64,000 nucleotides of DNA from Aliidiomarina iranensis (lineage in GTDB: Bacteria > Pseudomonadota > Gammaproteobacteria > Enterobacterales > Alteromonadaceae). Positions 54,261 to 63,417 of this stretch are shown piece by piece (the stretch's first letter is position 1; each line of letters starts with the position of its first letter). The DNA lies in assembly GCF_003987135.1 (NCBI RefSeq), contig NZ_PIPJ01000001.1, positions 124,001-188,000 on the forward strand, written 5' to 3'. Under the pieces are notes generated by a model. It searched no databases. It saw nothing but the letters and a program-made list of their open reading frames with translations, and was not told where the DNA came from. The position numbers were made by a program, and so were the translations under genes.

Positions 54261-57200
54261 GTGAGCAATTCCGCAACGAAGCCAAGTGCGAATGCCAACC
54301 AAGGTTTGGTGGGGTGGTTTTTAAATAGCGCATTTCCTCCCATACTCATTGGTTTGGCGTTGTTGCTAGGTGCATTTGCGCTTTTGCTTACCCCCCGAGA
54401 AGAAGACCCGCAAATCGTTGTGCCTATGGCCGATGTGCGGGTTATGGCGCCTGGGCTCTCCGCTCGGCAAATCGCTACCCAAGTAACCGAACCGCTAGAA
54501 CGCCTAGTTTCGCAAATCGATGGCGTTGAATATGTTTACTCACAATCAAATCGCGATTATGCCAATGTTACCGTGCGTTTTTATGTGGGTGAGGATCGGG
54601 AAGATTCACTGGTAAAACTCTACAACAAGCTCTATTCCAGCCAAAACGAAATACCCGCGGTAGTGAATAATTGGTCGATAAAGCCGGTTGAAATCGATGA
54701 TGTTCCTATTGTTGTTGCTGCCCTCTATAGCACTAATCCGAACCAGCATGATGCCTTTGCTCTGCGGCGAATAGCTGAGCAGGCTACGCAAAAGTTAAAA
54801 GCGATCGATAATACTAACCAAGTTTCAGTGGTAGGGGGGCAAGCCCGGACCATTCAAATATCCCTTGATAGCGTTAGCCTCGCGGCACATAGCACTACAA
54901 TTGCCGATATTGCCCGCGCCATACAGGTGAGTAATACCCAAGTAAGTGCGGGCCAACTTCATCAACAAGGGCGTGTAATTGAAGTTGAGAGTGGCGAGTT
55001 TTTTACCAGCGCCACTGAGTTAGCTAATGCCGTTGTGAACGTGGTAAATGGCCGTCCCGTTTATCTGCAAGATGTGGCGAAGGTAACGGATGGCCCTGAA
55101 CTCGCTACTAGTTATACCGCCTTTTATCCTGGCCCAGAATTCAGCGGCCTCACCGCTGGGGATGATAGAACTGCAGCCTCCGTGGAGGGTGAGAAGTATC
55201 CTGCGGTGTATATTGCGATTGCTAAGCAACGTGGAACCAATGCGGTATGGGTGGCCGATGATGTACTGGCCGAACTTGAGGAATTAGAGGCAACCTGGCT
55301 ACCTGAGGGAACCGCCTTTTCGATTATCCGAAACTATGGTGAAACTGCCAATGAAAAGGTATCGGAGCTAGTAAGTAGCCTGGCCGTAGCGATACTGGTG
55401 GTGGTGGTTTTTGTTGGTTTGTTTTTAAATTGGCGCGCTGCACTGGTAGTAGCAATCGCCATTCCCATTGCCTATGGTGCCACCTTAGGTATGGATTTAC
55501 TTTTTGGCTATACCATCAATCGGGTTACGCTGTTTGCGCTCATACTCGCTCTCGGGCTTATCGTTGATGATCCCATTGCCGCCATTGATAACATTGAACG
55601 CCACATCCGCGAAGAAGGTAAAACCTCAAAACGTGCAGTAATTGCCGCAATGGTAGAAATTCGAAGTGCCTTGCTGATGTCTACCTTGGCTATCATTATT
55701 GTGTTTACACCAATGTTTTTCATTACCGGCATGATGGGCCCATACATGGGGCCAATGGCCTTCAATGTGCCCATTAGTGTTATTTTTTCAACTATCACTG
55801 CGTTTTTAATCACGCCATGGTTGGCTTGGAAGATTATGGGGAAAGCGAAACAGGCCGGCGCTTACGATCCAAGTAGCAGCCTAATCTATAAGGGTTACCG
55901 ACGGCTGCTTGAGCCACTCCTAGATTCTCGTAAACGGAGTAAAGTTTTTTTGTGGGGCGTAGCCGGTTTATTTGTGCTTGCTGCTTTGTTGCCGGCGATG
56001 CGTTTAGTCCCCCTGAAGCTCCTACCTCATGACAACAAGAATGAATTTCAGTTAATTGTAGATATGCCAGAGGGTGAATCGCTAGAAGCCACAAGTATGG
56101 CACTTGAGCGTTTCGCTGAGTATTTGCAAAGAGTGCCGGAAGTGAGTGCGATTGCAACCTTCGGTGGCATTGCTTCACCAATGGATTTCAATGGCATGGT
56201 GCGGCACTACTCAAACCGAAATTTGCCGTGGCAGGGTGAGGTTCGTATTGTGTTGGCTGATAAATCACGCCGTAGCATGCAATCGAATGAAATTGTTAAT
56301 CGCCTTCGCGACCCACTCGAAGCAATTGCAGCGGATATGAATGCACAAGTGAAAATTGTGCAAATGCCGCCCGGACCACCCGTTTTGGCAACGATTGTAG
56401 CGGAAGTTTATGGTGGTGATGAAACACCGTATGCAGAGCTCGAGAGCGCGGCGCAAGTGCTCGCCGATAGAATGCGGCAAGAAGATTATGTGAGCGAAGT
56501 AGATACTTCGGTGCCAACGGAACACACCGTTTGGCGGTTTGTAATTGATCGGGAAAAAGCGGCACTGTCAGGAATTAGCGCCAACGATATCCACGAAAGT
56601 ATACAGGCCGCTAGTGGTGGTTGGACAATTGATTATCTGCAACAACCAACTGAGATTAACCCGCTGCCTATTGAGATTCGGTTACCGAAAAGGTTGCGTG
56701 ATAACCCAGAGCAGCTGTTATCGCTATATGTAAGAGGGCAGAGTGGTATTGCGCAACAAAGTAATGAATCTGGTTTAAGTGATGCGCCTGCACCTCTAGT
56801 GCCGCTAGCTGAGCTCGGCAAGTTTTTGGAAATGCCTGCCGATCGGCCCATCATCCACAAGAACCTGAAGCCTGTTGTTTATGTGTACGCTGAACCGGTG
56901 GGTCGTGTGCCTGCTGATATTGTAGCGGATGTAATGGTAGATGAAGGCAGTGATAGCAATACTGTGGTGCCACACTGGCAACGGCATTATTTTAACAATG
57001 GCTCGGGCATTGGCTGGCAGGTTGCCAGCGATATCAATGTTGTGTGGAGTGGCGAAGGCGAATGGAAAATTACCCTCGATGTATTCCGTGACTTAGGTAT
57101 TGCCTATGCGGTAGCTCTCCTTGGTGTTTACGTTGTTATGGTTCTGCAAACTGGTTTGAAAGCAGTGGCCGGCATAATGATGTTATCAATACCGCTTACC

Positions 57201-57671
57201 GTTATTGGCATTATGCCCGGCTTTTGGTTCTTGAATATGTTTAAAGCCGATATCGCGGGTTACCCAAACCCCGCGTTGTTTACGGCAACTGCGATGATTG
57301 GAATGATCGCCTTAGCGGGTATTGTAGTGCGCAATGCCCTGATTCTGATTGAGTTTATCCAGCAGCGCTTACAAACCGATTGCACACTTAAAGAAGCGTT
57401 ATTTGATGCGGGTGCGGCACGTACTCGGCCAATTTTATTAACCGCGGGCACGACGATGTTGGCGAATATCGTGATTACCCTCGATCCGATTTTTAATGGG
57501 TTAGCTTGGGCTGTGATTTTTGGTATCACTGCCTCAACATTATTTACTTTAGTGGTTATTCCAGTGGTGTATTACATGATGTATCGAGATGTTGCTGCCC
57601 ATGACTTCGTTGACCACAGTTCGGTAAACAAGAGCAAGCCAAGTTCAGAGCATCAGGAGCAAAAAGCATGA
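54261..57671 (+). CDS. RND efflux transporter, inner membrane permease
   Basis: 1136 aa from a GTG start after AAGGGAG. Twelve transmembrane segments and two large periplasmic loops are laid out as in AcrB-type pumps. TM4 has LGLIVDDPIAAIDNIERHI with the proton-relay Asp pair. The C-terminal repeat has AGIVVRNALILIEFIQQRL and ARTRPILLTAGTTMLANIVITLDPIFNGLAWAVIFG. Unlike AcrAB, the permease gene comes before the adaptor gene, overlapping it by 4 bases. Substrate unknown; an outer-membrane channel is not encoded nearby. Confidence 0.92.
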   Translation: MSNSATKPSANANQGLVGWFLNSAFPPILIGLALLLGAFALLLTPREEDPQIVVPMADVRVMAPGLSARQIATQVTEPLERLVSQIDGVEYVYSQSNRDYANVTVRFYVGEDREDSLVKLYNKLYSSQNEIPAVVNNWSIKPVEIDDVPIVVAALYSTNPNQHDAFALRRIAEQATQKLKAIDNTNQVSVVGGQARTIQISLDSVSLAAHSTTIADIARAIQVSNTQVSAGQLHQQGRVIEVESGEFFTSATELANAVVNVVNGRPVYLQDVAKVTDGPELATSYTAFYPGPEFSGLTAGDDRTAASVEGEKYPAVYIAIAKQRGTNAVWVADDVLAELEELEATWLPEGTAFSIIRNYGETANEKVSELVSSLAVAILVVVVFVGLFLNWRAALVVAIAIPIAYGATLGMDLLFGYTINRVTLFALILALGLIVDDPIAAIDNIERHIREEGKTSKRAVIAAMVEIRSALLMSTLAIIIVFTPMFFITGMMGPYMGPMAFNVPISVIFSTITAFLITPWLAWKIMGKAKQAGAYDPSSSLIYKGYRRLLEPLLDSRKRSKVFLWGVAGLFVLAALLPAMRLVPLKLLPHDNKNEFQLIVDMPEGESLEATSMALERFAEYLQRVPEVSAIATFGGIASPMDFNGMVRHYSNRNLPWQGEVRIVLADKSRRSMQSNEIVNRLRDPLEAIAADMNAQVKIVQMPPGPPVLATIVAEVYGGDETPYAELESAAQVLADRMRQEDYVSEVDTSVPTEHTVWRFVIDREKAALSGISANDIHESIQAASGGWTIDYLQQPTEINPLPIEIRLPKRLRDNPEQLLSLYVRGQSGIAQQSNESGLSDAPAPLVPLAELGKFLEMPADRPIIHKNLKPVVYVYAEPVGRVPADIVADVMVDEGSDSNTVVPHWQRHYFNNGSGIGWQVASDINVVWSGEGEWKITLDVFRDLGIAYAVALLGVYVVMVLQTGLKAVAGIMMLSIPLTVIGIMPGFWFLNMFKADIAGYPNPALFTATAMIGMIALAGIVVRNALILIEFIQQRLQTDCTLKEALFDAGAARTRPILLTAGTTMLANIVITLDPIFNGLAWAVIFGITASTLFTLVVIPVVYYMMYRDVAAHDFVDHSSVNKSKPSSEHQEQKA

Positions 57672-58726
57672 CATTGAAGCGAATTCTAACAATTGCAGCT
57701 GCTTTTCTCGGTTTAATTCTGATTTTTCTTTGGTTGGCGAATGCGTTTACCGAAAAATTAGATACTGAAACACGAGCTCAGCAAGCGCAAAGTAAGCCGG
57801 AAACTGTGGCAGTGGTGGCGGAGCCTATCCGCCAACAACGAGCCTTTAGTGGCAGTATTCAAGCTCGCCAGCAGGCTTCTATTTCCGCGCGGATTACTGC
57901 TCGTGTAGCGGAAGTATTGGTAGATGCCGGTGATCAGGTGGAAGCTGGGGATGTATTGTTGCGCTTAGAAAATGACGATTTAAGCTCGCGAGTGCGGCAA
58001 CAAGAACAATCTTTGGCTGCTGCGCAAGCTCGAGTGAACGAAGCGCGCTTAAATTTCCAACGTATTGAGGCGGTGGTTTCTCAAGGTGTGCTTCCCGAGG
58101 CGCGGCTCGATGAGGCACGCGCAGCAAGGGATGGAGCCGAGGCCGATTTCATTCGCGCGCGTGAATCACTTTTAGAGGCACGAACCAGTGAAAGCTTTAG
58201 TGTTATTTTGGCGCCATTTTCTGGTGTTATCAGCCGACGTGCGGTATTTACCGGTGATACGGCTACGCCGGGGATGATGCTTTTAAGCCTCTATTCGCCG
58301 GATAGCCTTCGTTTAGAAGCCGGTGTAAGCGAATCAGTGCTGGCAAATATTCAATTGGGTGACAAGTTAGCCATCGCTCTTGATGCATTGGATACTAGCT
58401 TACTCGGTGAAGTCGTTGAAATTGAACCGGCAGCAGATTCAGCATCGCGAAGCTTTACCATCCGGTTGGTGCCGAATTCTCTAGATGGCCTTTACCAAGG
58501 TATGTATGGGCGTGTTTCGGTACCTGCGGGTGAGCGTGAAGTGATTCATATTCCGGCTGCAGCTATTACGCAAATTGGCCAACTGCACTATGCTCATGTT
58601 TGGCATGAACAGCGCCTTGAACGCCGCTTAGTTCGCTTAGGTGAGCGTTTTCAGCAGCAGGGAGAGAACCGAGTAGAAGTGGCCTCGGGTTTACAAGCCG
58701 GTGAAGAAGTTCGCATTCACCGATAA
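57668..58726 (+). CDS. RND efflux periplasmic adaptor protein
   Basis: 352 aa. An N-terminal membrane anchor (about 7-25) is followed by a lipoyl half (SGSIQARQQASISARITARVAEVLVDAGDQVEAGDVLLRLEN), a short coiled-coil hairpin (about 100-165), the second lipoyl half (VILAPFSGVISRRAVFTGDTATPGMMLLSL) and a beta-barrel domain. It bridges the permease to an outer-membrane channel. Translationally coupled to the permease by ATGA. Confidence 0.92.
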   Translation: MTLKRILTIAAAFLGLILIFLWLANAFTEKLDTETRAQQAQSKPETVAVVAEPIRQQRAFSGSIQARQQASISARITARVAEVLVDAGDQVEAGDVLLRLENDDLSSRVRQQEQSLAAAQARVNEARLNFQRIEAVVSQGVLPEARLDEARAARDGAEADFIRARESLLEARTSESFSVILAPFSGVISRRAVFTGDTATPGMMLLSLYSPDSLRLEAGVSESVLANIQLGDKLAIALDALDTSLLGEVVEIEPAADSASRSFTIRLVPNSLDGLYQGMYGRVSVPAGEREVIHIPAAAITQIGQLHYAHVWHEQRLERRLVRLGERFQQQGENRVEVASGLQAGEEVRIHR

Positions 58727-58880
58727 GTGAGCCACCAAGCCGATACTCGAGTTTTATAAAAGTGCGATCTTGGGGTGCTTAACAAGTGTACATGGGGTAG
58801 GCGCTCGGCTTGGTGCTAGTTAAGTTGAATGCTATGCTGCAGTTCCTCTGAAGCACGAGCAAAAGTTTACTAGGATGCCC

Positions 58881-59843
58881 ATGCCCATAAAAGCCTTTGA
58901 TAAGCTCTGTTGCCCTATTGATGGCGAGCGATTGGTGTTAGATGCGGTTAGTAACGCTTGGCGTTGCGGTAACGGCCATAGTTTCGATGTTGCTAAACAA
59001 GGTTATCTTAATTTACTGCCGGTACAGCATAAGCGCTCGAAAGATCCGGGTGATAGCAAGGCGATGGTAGCCGCGCGCCGGGATTTTCTTGAAAGTGGGT
59101 TTTATCAGAAATTAGCCCAAGCGATTTCAACACAGGTAGCTGCGCAAACAGAGCTTTTACAATCATCATCGGCCGAGTTGCATGCGCAAAATATGGCAGG
59201 TAAAGAAGCTTCCGATGAACCGGTAAGTATTCTCGATGCGGGTTGTGGTGAGGGATACTATTTGCGGCACCTGATTGCCCATGATGCTACTGCTAATTTA
59301 CGGTTAGTGGCCTTGGATATTTCAAAGTGGGCGGTTCTCGCTGCAGCAAAACAAGGCCTAAAAACCCATTACACTGAAAACAACACGCCCAAGAATTCAA
59401 ATCTTCCAAATGCGCAAGCGCCACTAGTGCAGTGGATCGTAGCGAGCAATGCACAAATTCCAGTAGCCGATGCTTCTATCGATATCCTATTGTGTATTTT
59501 TGGATTTCCGGTTTACCAAGAATTTCACCGGGTTTTAAAGCCTAATGGCGTGGTACTTATGGTCGACCCGGGTGCCGATCATTTGCGTGAACTACGTGAA
59601 GTAATTTACACCACGTTGAAGCCAGAAAACCAAGCGAAAAGCTACCCTGAATATTTTACTGCTGAACCTGCCATGGCGGTTCGCTACCCCGTTACGCTGC
59701 GATCACAACAAGAAATAGCGAACTTATTGGCCATGACACCGCACTTATTTCGAGCACCTCAAGAAGGCAAGCAACGGGTGCAAGCTCTAGAACGCTTAAA
59801 AGTTAGCGTTGATGTGCAACTACAAGTGCTACGCAAAAATTAA
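58881..59843 (+). CDS. rlmA: 23S rRNA (guanine745-N1)-methyltransferase RlmA
   Basis: 320 aa from the ATG at 58881; the ATG at 58875 touches the AGG site. GYLNLLPVQHKRSKDPGDSKAMVAARRDFLESGFY is nearly identical to the RlmA signature, and SILDAGCGEGYYLRHL is the SAM loop. In the zinc knuckle the usual CPLC reads CCPID (Cys10, Cys11, Asp14), followed by Cys29 and His33, so one Cys ligand is an Asp. An insert of ~20 residues (near 95-115) separates the N-terminal part from the SAM loop. It methylates G745 of 23S rRNA. Confidence 0.93.
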   Translation: MPIKAFDKLCCPIDGERLVLDAVSNAWRCGNGHSFDVAKQGYLNLLPVQHKRSKDPGDSKAMVAARRDFLESGFYQKLAQAISTQVAAQTELLQSSSAELHAQNMAGKEASDEPVSILDAGCGEGYYLRHLIAHDATANLRLVALDISKWAVLAAAKQGLKTHYTENNTPKNSNLPNAQAPLVQWIVASNAQIPVADASIDILLCIFGFPVYQEFHRVLKPNGVVLMVDPGADHLRELREVIYTTLKPENQAKSYPEYFTAEPAMAVRYPVTLRSQQEIANLLAMTPHLFRAPQEGKQRVQALERLKVSVDVQLQVLRKN

Positions 59844-59859
59844 GTATACTCGCGCGAAT

Positions 59860-61224
59860 TCACACTACTTTTGAATAAGCGTTTTGGCCAGTTGCAAGGT
59901 AGGCATCGAAGGCACTGCAAATACTGCGAACCCATAGCCTGCCAGCATCGGTTACACGAATCTCTTGTTCATCCATTTCTACTAAACCATCCGCAATAAA
60001 ATGATCGAGCTTACCCATACAATCGGCGAAGTAAGTGTAGAAATCTAGCGCCCAGCGGCGCTCGAAACTAGGAATATCGAGTTTAAAATGGCAGATTAAT
60101 TCTGCAATTAAATGAGCACGAATTTTATCGTCTTCGAATAATTCTACCCCCTTGGAAATAGGCAATTGATTTTGCTCCAAAGCACTGTAGTAATGTTTTA
60201 AGTCCTTTTCATTTTGCCAAATAACGCCATCAATTTGGCTGATAGAAGAGTTACCTAACCCTAATAAGGCATCTGATCCATGTGTTGTGTAGCCTTGGAA
60301 ATTTCTTTGTAACTTTCCGGTTTGCTGAGCAACCGCTAAATCATCACTAGGCCGGGCAAAGTGGTCCATGCCAATGAATTGATAGCCGGCTTGAGTGAAA
60401 GTTTTTATCCCCATGTGTAGTAGTTTCAGCTTCAATTCTGGAGCCGGCAGGGTGTGATTTTTTATCTTCCGTTGCGCCGCAAATCGAGTGGGTAAATGAG
60501 CGTAGCTAAACAACGAGATACGATCTGGGTTGAGAGCAACTACCTTGTTCAAAGATGCTTGAAAGCTTTCAGCCTGTTGCTGAGGTAAACCGTAAATCAC
60601 ATCAAGATTAATGGAAGCAAAGCCCAACTCCCGAGAGCGTTGGATCAAGGTAGCGACCATATCGAAATCTTGTACTCGATTAATGGCAATTTGTACCTGC
60701 TCATCGAAATCTTGAATGCCGTAGCTCACGCGGTTAAAGCCTAAATGTTTTAAATGCGCCAGCTTATTTAACGAACAGCTCCGTGGGTCAATTTCGATAC
60801 TCGTTTCGTAATCTGCATTGGGAACAAAGCCCAGATGAGTTTTGAGCATGCACATTAAACGGCTTAATTGTGCTTCGGTGAGAAATGTAGGTGTCCCCCC
60901 ACCAAGATGCAAGTGGCCAACCTTTCTGTGCTTTAAAACCGTTTTATAGAGCCGCATTTCCTGCTCTAAAGCATCGAGATAACGATCTGCTTTGCTTTGA
61001 TGCCGAGTTACAATTTTATTGCAGCCGCAGTAATAGCAAAGCTCGTGGCAAAAGGGTAAATGAATATAGAGGCTCAAAGTATCCGTACTGGTTTGTAATG
61101 CTTCAATAGCGCGCCGCCCGGCGAATGGGCTGGCCAGTGCAAGTGCAGTTGGATATGAGGTATAGCGCGGCCCGTTCACGTTATAACGCGCAATAAGCGA
61201 TGGATCCCAAGATATTTCCGCCAT
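59860..61224 (-). CDS. hemN: Oxygen-independent coproporphyrinogen III dehydrogenase HemN
   Basis: 454 aa from the ATG at 61224, which aligns with the E. coli start and has GAGG upstream; the frame is open to 61308. The radical SAM cluster is HLPFCHELCYYCGC (Cys59, Cys63, Cys66, plus Cys68), followed by NKIVTRHQSKADRYLDALEQE and HLGGGTPTFL. It turns coproporphyrinogen III into protoporphyrinogen IX without O2 in heme synthesis. It converges on rlmA across 16 bases. A candidate Fnr half-match lies upstream. Confidence 0.95.
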   Translation of the reverse strand: MAEISWDPSLIARYNVNGPRYTSYPTALALASPFAGRRAIEALQTSTDTLSLYIHLPFCHELCYYCGCNKIVTRHQSKADRYLDALEQEMRLYKTVLKHRKVGHLHLGGGTPTFLTEAQLSRLMCMLKTHLGFVPNADYETSIEIDPRSCSLNKLAHLKHLGFNRVSYGIQDFDEQVQIAINRVQDFDMVATLIQRSRELGFASINLDVIYGLPQQQAESFQASLNKVVALNPDRISLFSYAHLPTRFAAQRKIKNHTLPAPELKLKLLHMGIKTFTQAGYQFIGMDHFARPSDDLAVAQQTGKLQRNFQGYTTHGSDALLGLGNSSISQIDGVIWQNEKDLKHYYSALEQNQLPISKGVELFEDDKIRAHLIAELICHFKLDIPSFERRWALDFYTYFADCMGKLDHFIADGLVEMDEQEIRVTDAGRLWVRSICSAFDAYLATGQNAYSKVV

Positions 61225-61296
61225 AATTAACTTTGCCTCAGCCGATAGGAAGTTTGCTTCATGATGAAAGTATACGTATTCGCTAGCTTGGTAACT

Positions 61297-61310
61297 TTGA
61301 TCTGCCACAA
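61297..61310. promoter_or_regulatory. Weak Fnr-like site upstream of hemN
   Basis: TTGAT-CTGC-CACAA against the Fnr consensus TTGAT-N4-ATCAA: the left arm is perfect and three bases of the right arm match. It stands 73-86 bases before the hemN start. hemN is Fnr-controlled in several bacteria; a single site of this quality could be chance. Confidence 0.3.
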
Positions 61311-61417
61311 ATCAGCGAATAGTTAATGCATGGGAAAAATATTCCGGTAGGATAGAACGCGTTGGCTAGAAACCTTCGAATTGGGCTTAATCACCGAAAA
61401 ATAAGAGAGTAATGATC

Positions 61418-61795
61418 ATGGAATTGTACGCACCCTTGAAAGGCATTCACATGCTAGCAGCCTACCTTACTGGGCTATTCTTAGTACTTCGCCTCGGCCT
61501 AGATGCCTTGGGAAAACCTGGCTGGCGCACCACGCCGCTGCGTTGGATTCCGCATGCAAATGATACCGTTCTATTGGTGATGGCGATATCCTTGTTAGTG
61601 ATTGCGGGTTGGAATGTGCTAGAGCATGCGTGGCTATTGCTAAAAATAGTGTTTCTAATCGGTTACATTGTTGCTGGTATTTTTGCAATTAAGCCAAAAT
61701 TTCCGAAACGAACTCGCATTGTTGCCGCTGTGTTGGCCTTCGTGCAATTGGCGATTATTTTCCACTTAGCCATGGCGAAACCCATGCTTTGGTAA
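61418..61795 (+). CDS. SirB2-family membrane protein
   Basis: 125 aa from the ATG at 61418, 8 bases after GAGAG; an ATG at 61412 is too close to that site. Four transmembrane helices cover most of the protein. KGIHMLAAYLTGLFLVLRL and the HANDTVLLVMAISLL segment are SirB2 marks. The family is named for a Salmonella invasion-gene regulator locus; its molecular role is unknown. Confidence 0.88.
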   Translation: MELYAPLKGIHMLAAYLTGLFLVLRLGLDALGKPGWRTTPLRWIPHANDTVLLVMAISLLVIAGWNVLEHAWLLLKIVFLIGYIVAGIFAIKPKFPKRTRIVAAVLAFVQLAIIFHLAMAKPMLW

Positions 61796-61807
61796 TGTGA
61801 GTATTGC

Positions 61808-61830
61808 GGTGCGCGTGAAAAGCGCGCACC
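61808..61830. terminator. Hairpin between convergent genes
   Basis: GGTGCGCG (61808-61815), 7-base loop, CGCGCACC (61823-61830). A perfect GC-rich stem sits between the ends of the SirB2 and GMC genes. No T run follows on either strand, so termination is only likely from its position. Confidence 0.45.
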
Positions 61831-61839
61831 AAACTTTGC

Positions 61840-63417
61840 TCAAGCTAAAAAGTTGGTAGCTAATCGAGCCACTAAAGCATAAATACTCAGTTGTGGGTTG
61901 GCGCCAACGCTGGTGGGAAATAACGAACCGTCCATCACATACAAGTTTTGCAGTTGGTGGTGCTGGCCTTGCGGATTTACTACGCTCATGGTTGCATCTG
62001 CACCCATCGGGCAGCCGCCCATAACATGCGCGCTCGAAAGGCGAACCGAAACCGGTTCATAGGCTAGATGCGCCAATTGCGCCTTGAATTCGCTGAGTGA
62101 GCGTGTTGCCGTGCCGTGAATATGTAACGGTGTTACTTCTGTGGCGCCGGCGGCAAATTGGATTTCAGCCATTTTTACGTAGGCCTCAGCAACTGTAGCC
62201 CAAAGCCGATCTCGCAACGGATAGTCTACCACCGCATCACCATTTTTACGCAACTTCACCTGGCCACCGAGGTCGTCTTCGAAAAAGCCATCGCGCATGA
62301 GTGCCAACATGAGATTACTCTTGGCTAAATCTTGAATCCGTTGAAAATGTTGTTCGCCAAAGCCACCCATGAGCGCCGCTACAATACTAGGCTGCATGGG
62401 CGGTACTTCAAGTTTAAAGCCCATACGTTCGCTTGTGGGTGCCACTTCATTGAAGTGATCTGAGTACACCGATTGAGGCGCACCATAAAAGCCATCAATT
62501 GCCCTGGGGAAGGTAGCGAGAGTCATGCAAACAGGATGCAAAAAGGTTCGTTTTCCAAGCTGTTGATGCGGATCCGGCGCTTTCGAACGAAGCAACAAGC
62601 CGGGGTTATTAATAGCACCCCCGGCGAGAAATAAATTCGGTGCGGTTAGCGTAAACCGGCGGCCATCGGCCTCTGTAAGAGTGCCGTTCATACCTTGGCA
62701 CTGCACCCCGAGAACCTTACCCTGATGGTGATCCAGCTTTACTGCACGCAAGCTATGTATAAGTACCGCACCGTTTTCAAGGGCCGCGGGTAAGCTGGTA
62801 ACTAGCATGGATTGTTTCGCATTTACTGGGCAACCGGTGCCGCAATAGCCAAGATTCCAACAGCCCTTTACGTTGCGGGGAATAATATCCCAATCCCAAT
62901 TCAGAGCTTCGCAGCCTTTGCGAATAACATCATTGTTAGCATTTGGTGCCATTTGCCAGCGGCTTACATTCAGGCGTTGCTCCATGCGCTCAAACCAAGG
63001 TGTCATTTCGGCCTCGGTGGCATAGTCGATGCCCCATTTCGATTGCCATTGTGCCAGCGTTGAATTCGGCGTGCGAAAGCTACTGGTCCAGTTTACTGTG
63101 GTGGTGCCACCTACTGTGCGGCCTTGCAAAATGGCAATGCCACCATCGGCTGAGGTTCGTAAAGCACCTTCTTGATAAAGCTCAGCATAAGCTTTGAGCT
63201 CATCGTTATGAAAATCGCTAGAAGTTTTTAATGAGCCTTCTTCCAAAATATACACTTGCAGGCCAGCCGCACTTAAAATTTCGGCCGCAGTAGCACCGCC
63301 CGCTCCAGAACCAATAATGATGACATCGGGGGCAGGCAATTCAGGCAGCCGTTGATTGCCATCGAATACCCGCCAACCTTTTTGCATACCTTCACGGAAT
63401 ATATCAGGAACCGGCAT
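61840..63417 (-). CDS. GMC-family FAD-dependent oxidoreductase
   Basis: 525 aa from the ATG at 63417, five bases after GAGG; the open frame extends to 63657 but that part lies inside the upstream gene. The N-terminal FAD motif is G36-S-G38-A-G-G41, then TVGGTTTVNWTSSFRTP, YCGTGCPVNAKQSM and the C-terminal GMC block (SSAHVMGGCPMGADA, LFPTSVGANPQLSIYALVARLA). With its small Tat-exported neighbour it resembles two-part membrane dehydrogenases for sugars or alcohols. Substrate unknown. The start overlaps the upstream gene by 14 bases. Confidence 0.87.
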   Translation of the reverse strand: MPVPDIFREGMQKGWRVFDGNQRLPELPAPDVIIIGSGAGGATAAEILSAAGLQVYILEEGSLKTSSDFHNDELKAYAELYQEGALRTSADGGIAILQGRTVGGTTTVNWTSSFRTPNSTLAQWQSKWGIDYATEAEMTPWFERMEQRLNVSRWQMAPNANNDVIRKGCEALNWDWDIIPRNVKGCWNLGYCGTGCPVNAKQSMLVTSLPAALENGAVLIHSLRAVKLDHHQGKVLGVQCQGMNGTLTEADGRRFTLTAPNLFLAGGAINNPGLLLRSKAPDPHQQLGKRTFLHPVCMTLATFPRAIDGFYGAPQSVYSDHFNEVAPTSERMGFKLEVPPMQPSIVAALMGGFGEQHFQRIQDLAKSNLMLALMRDGFFEDDLGGQVKLRKNGDAVVDYPLRDRLWATVAEAYVKMAEIQFAAGATEVTPLHIHGTATRSLSEFKAQLAHLAYEPVSVRLSSAHVMGGCPMGADATMSVVNPQGQHHQLQNLYVMDGSLFPTSVGANPQLSIYALVARLATNFLA

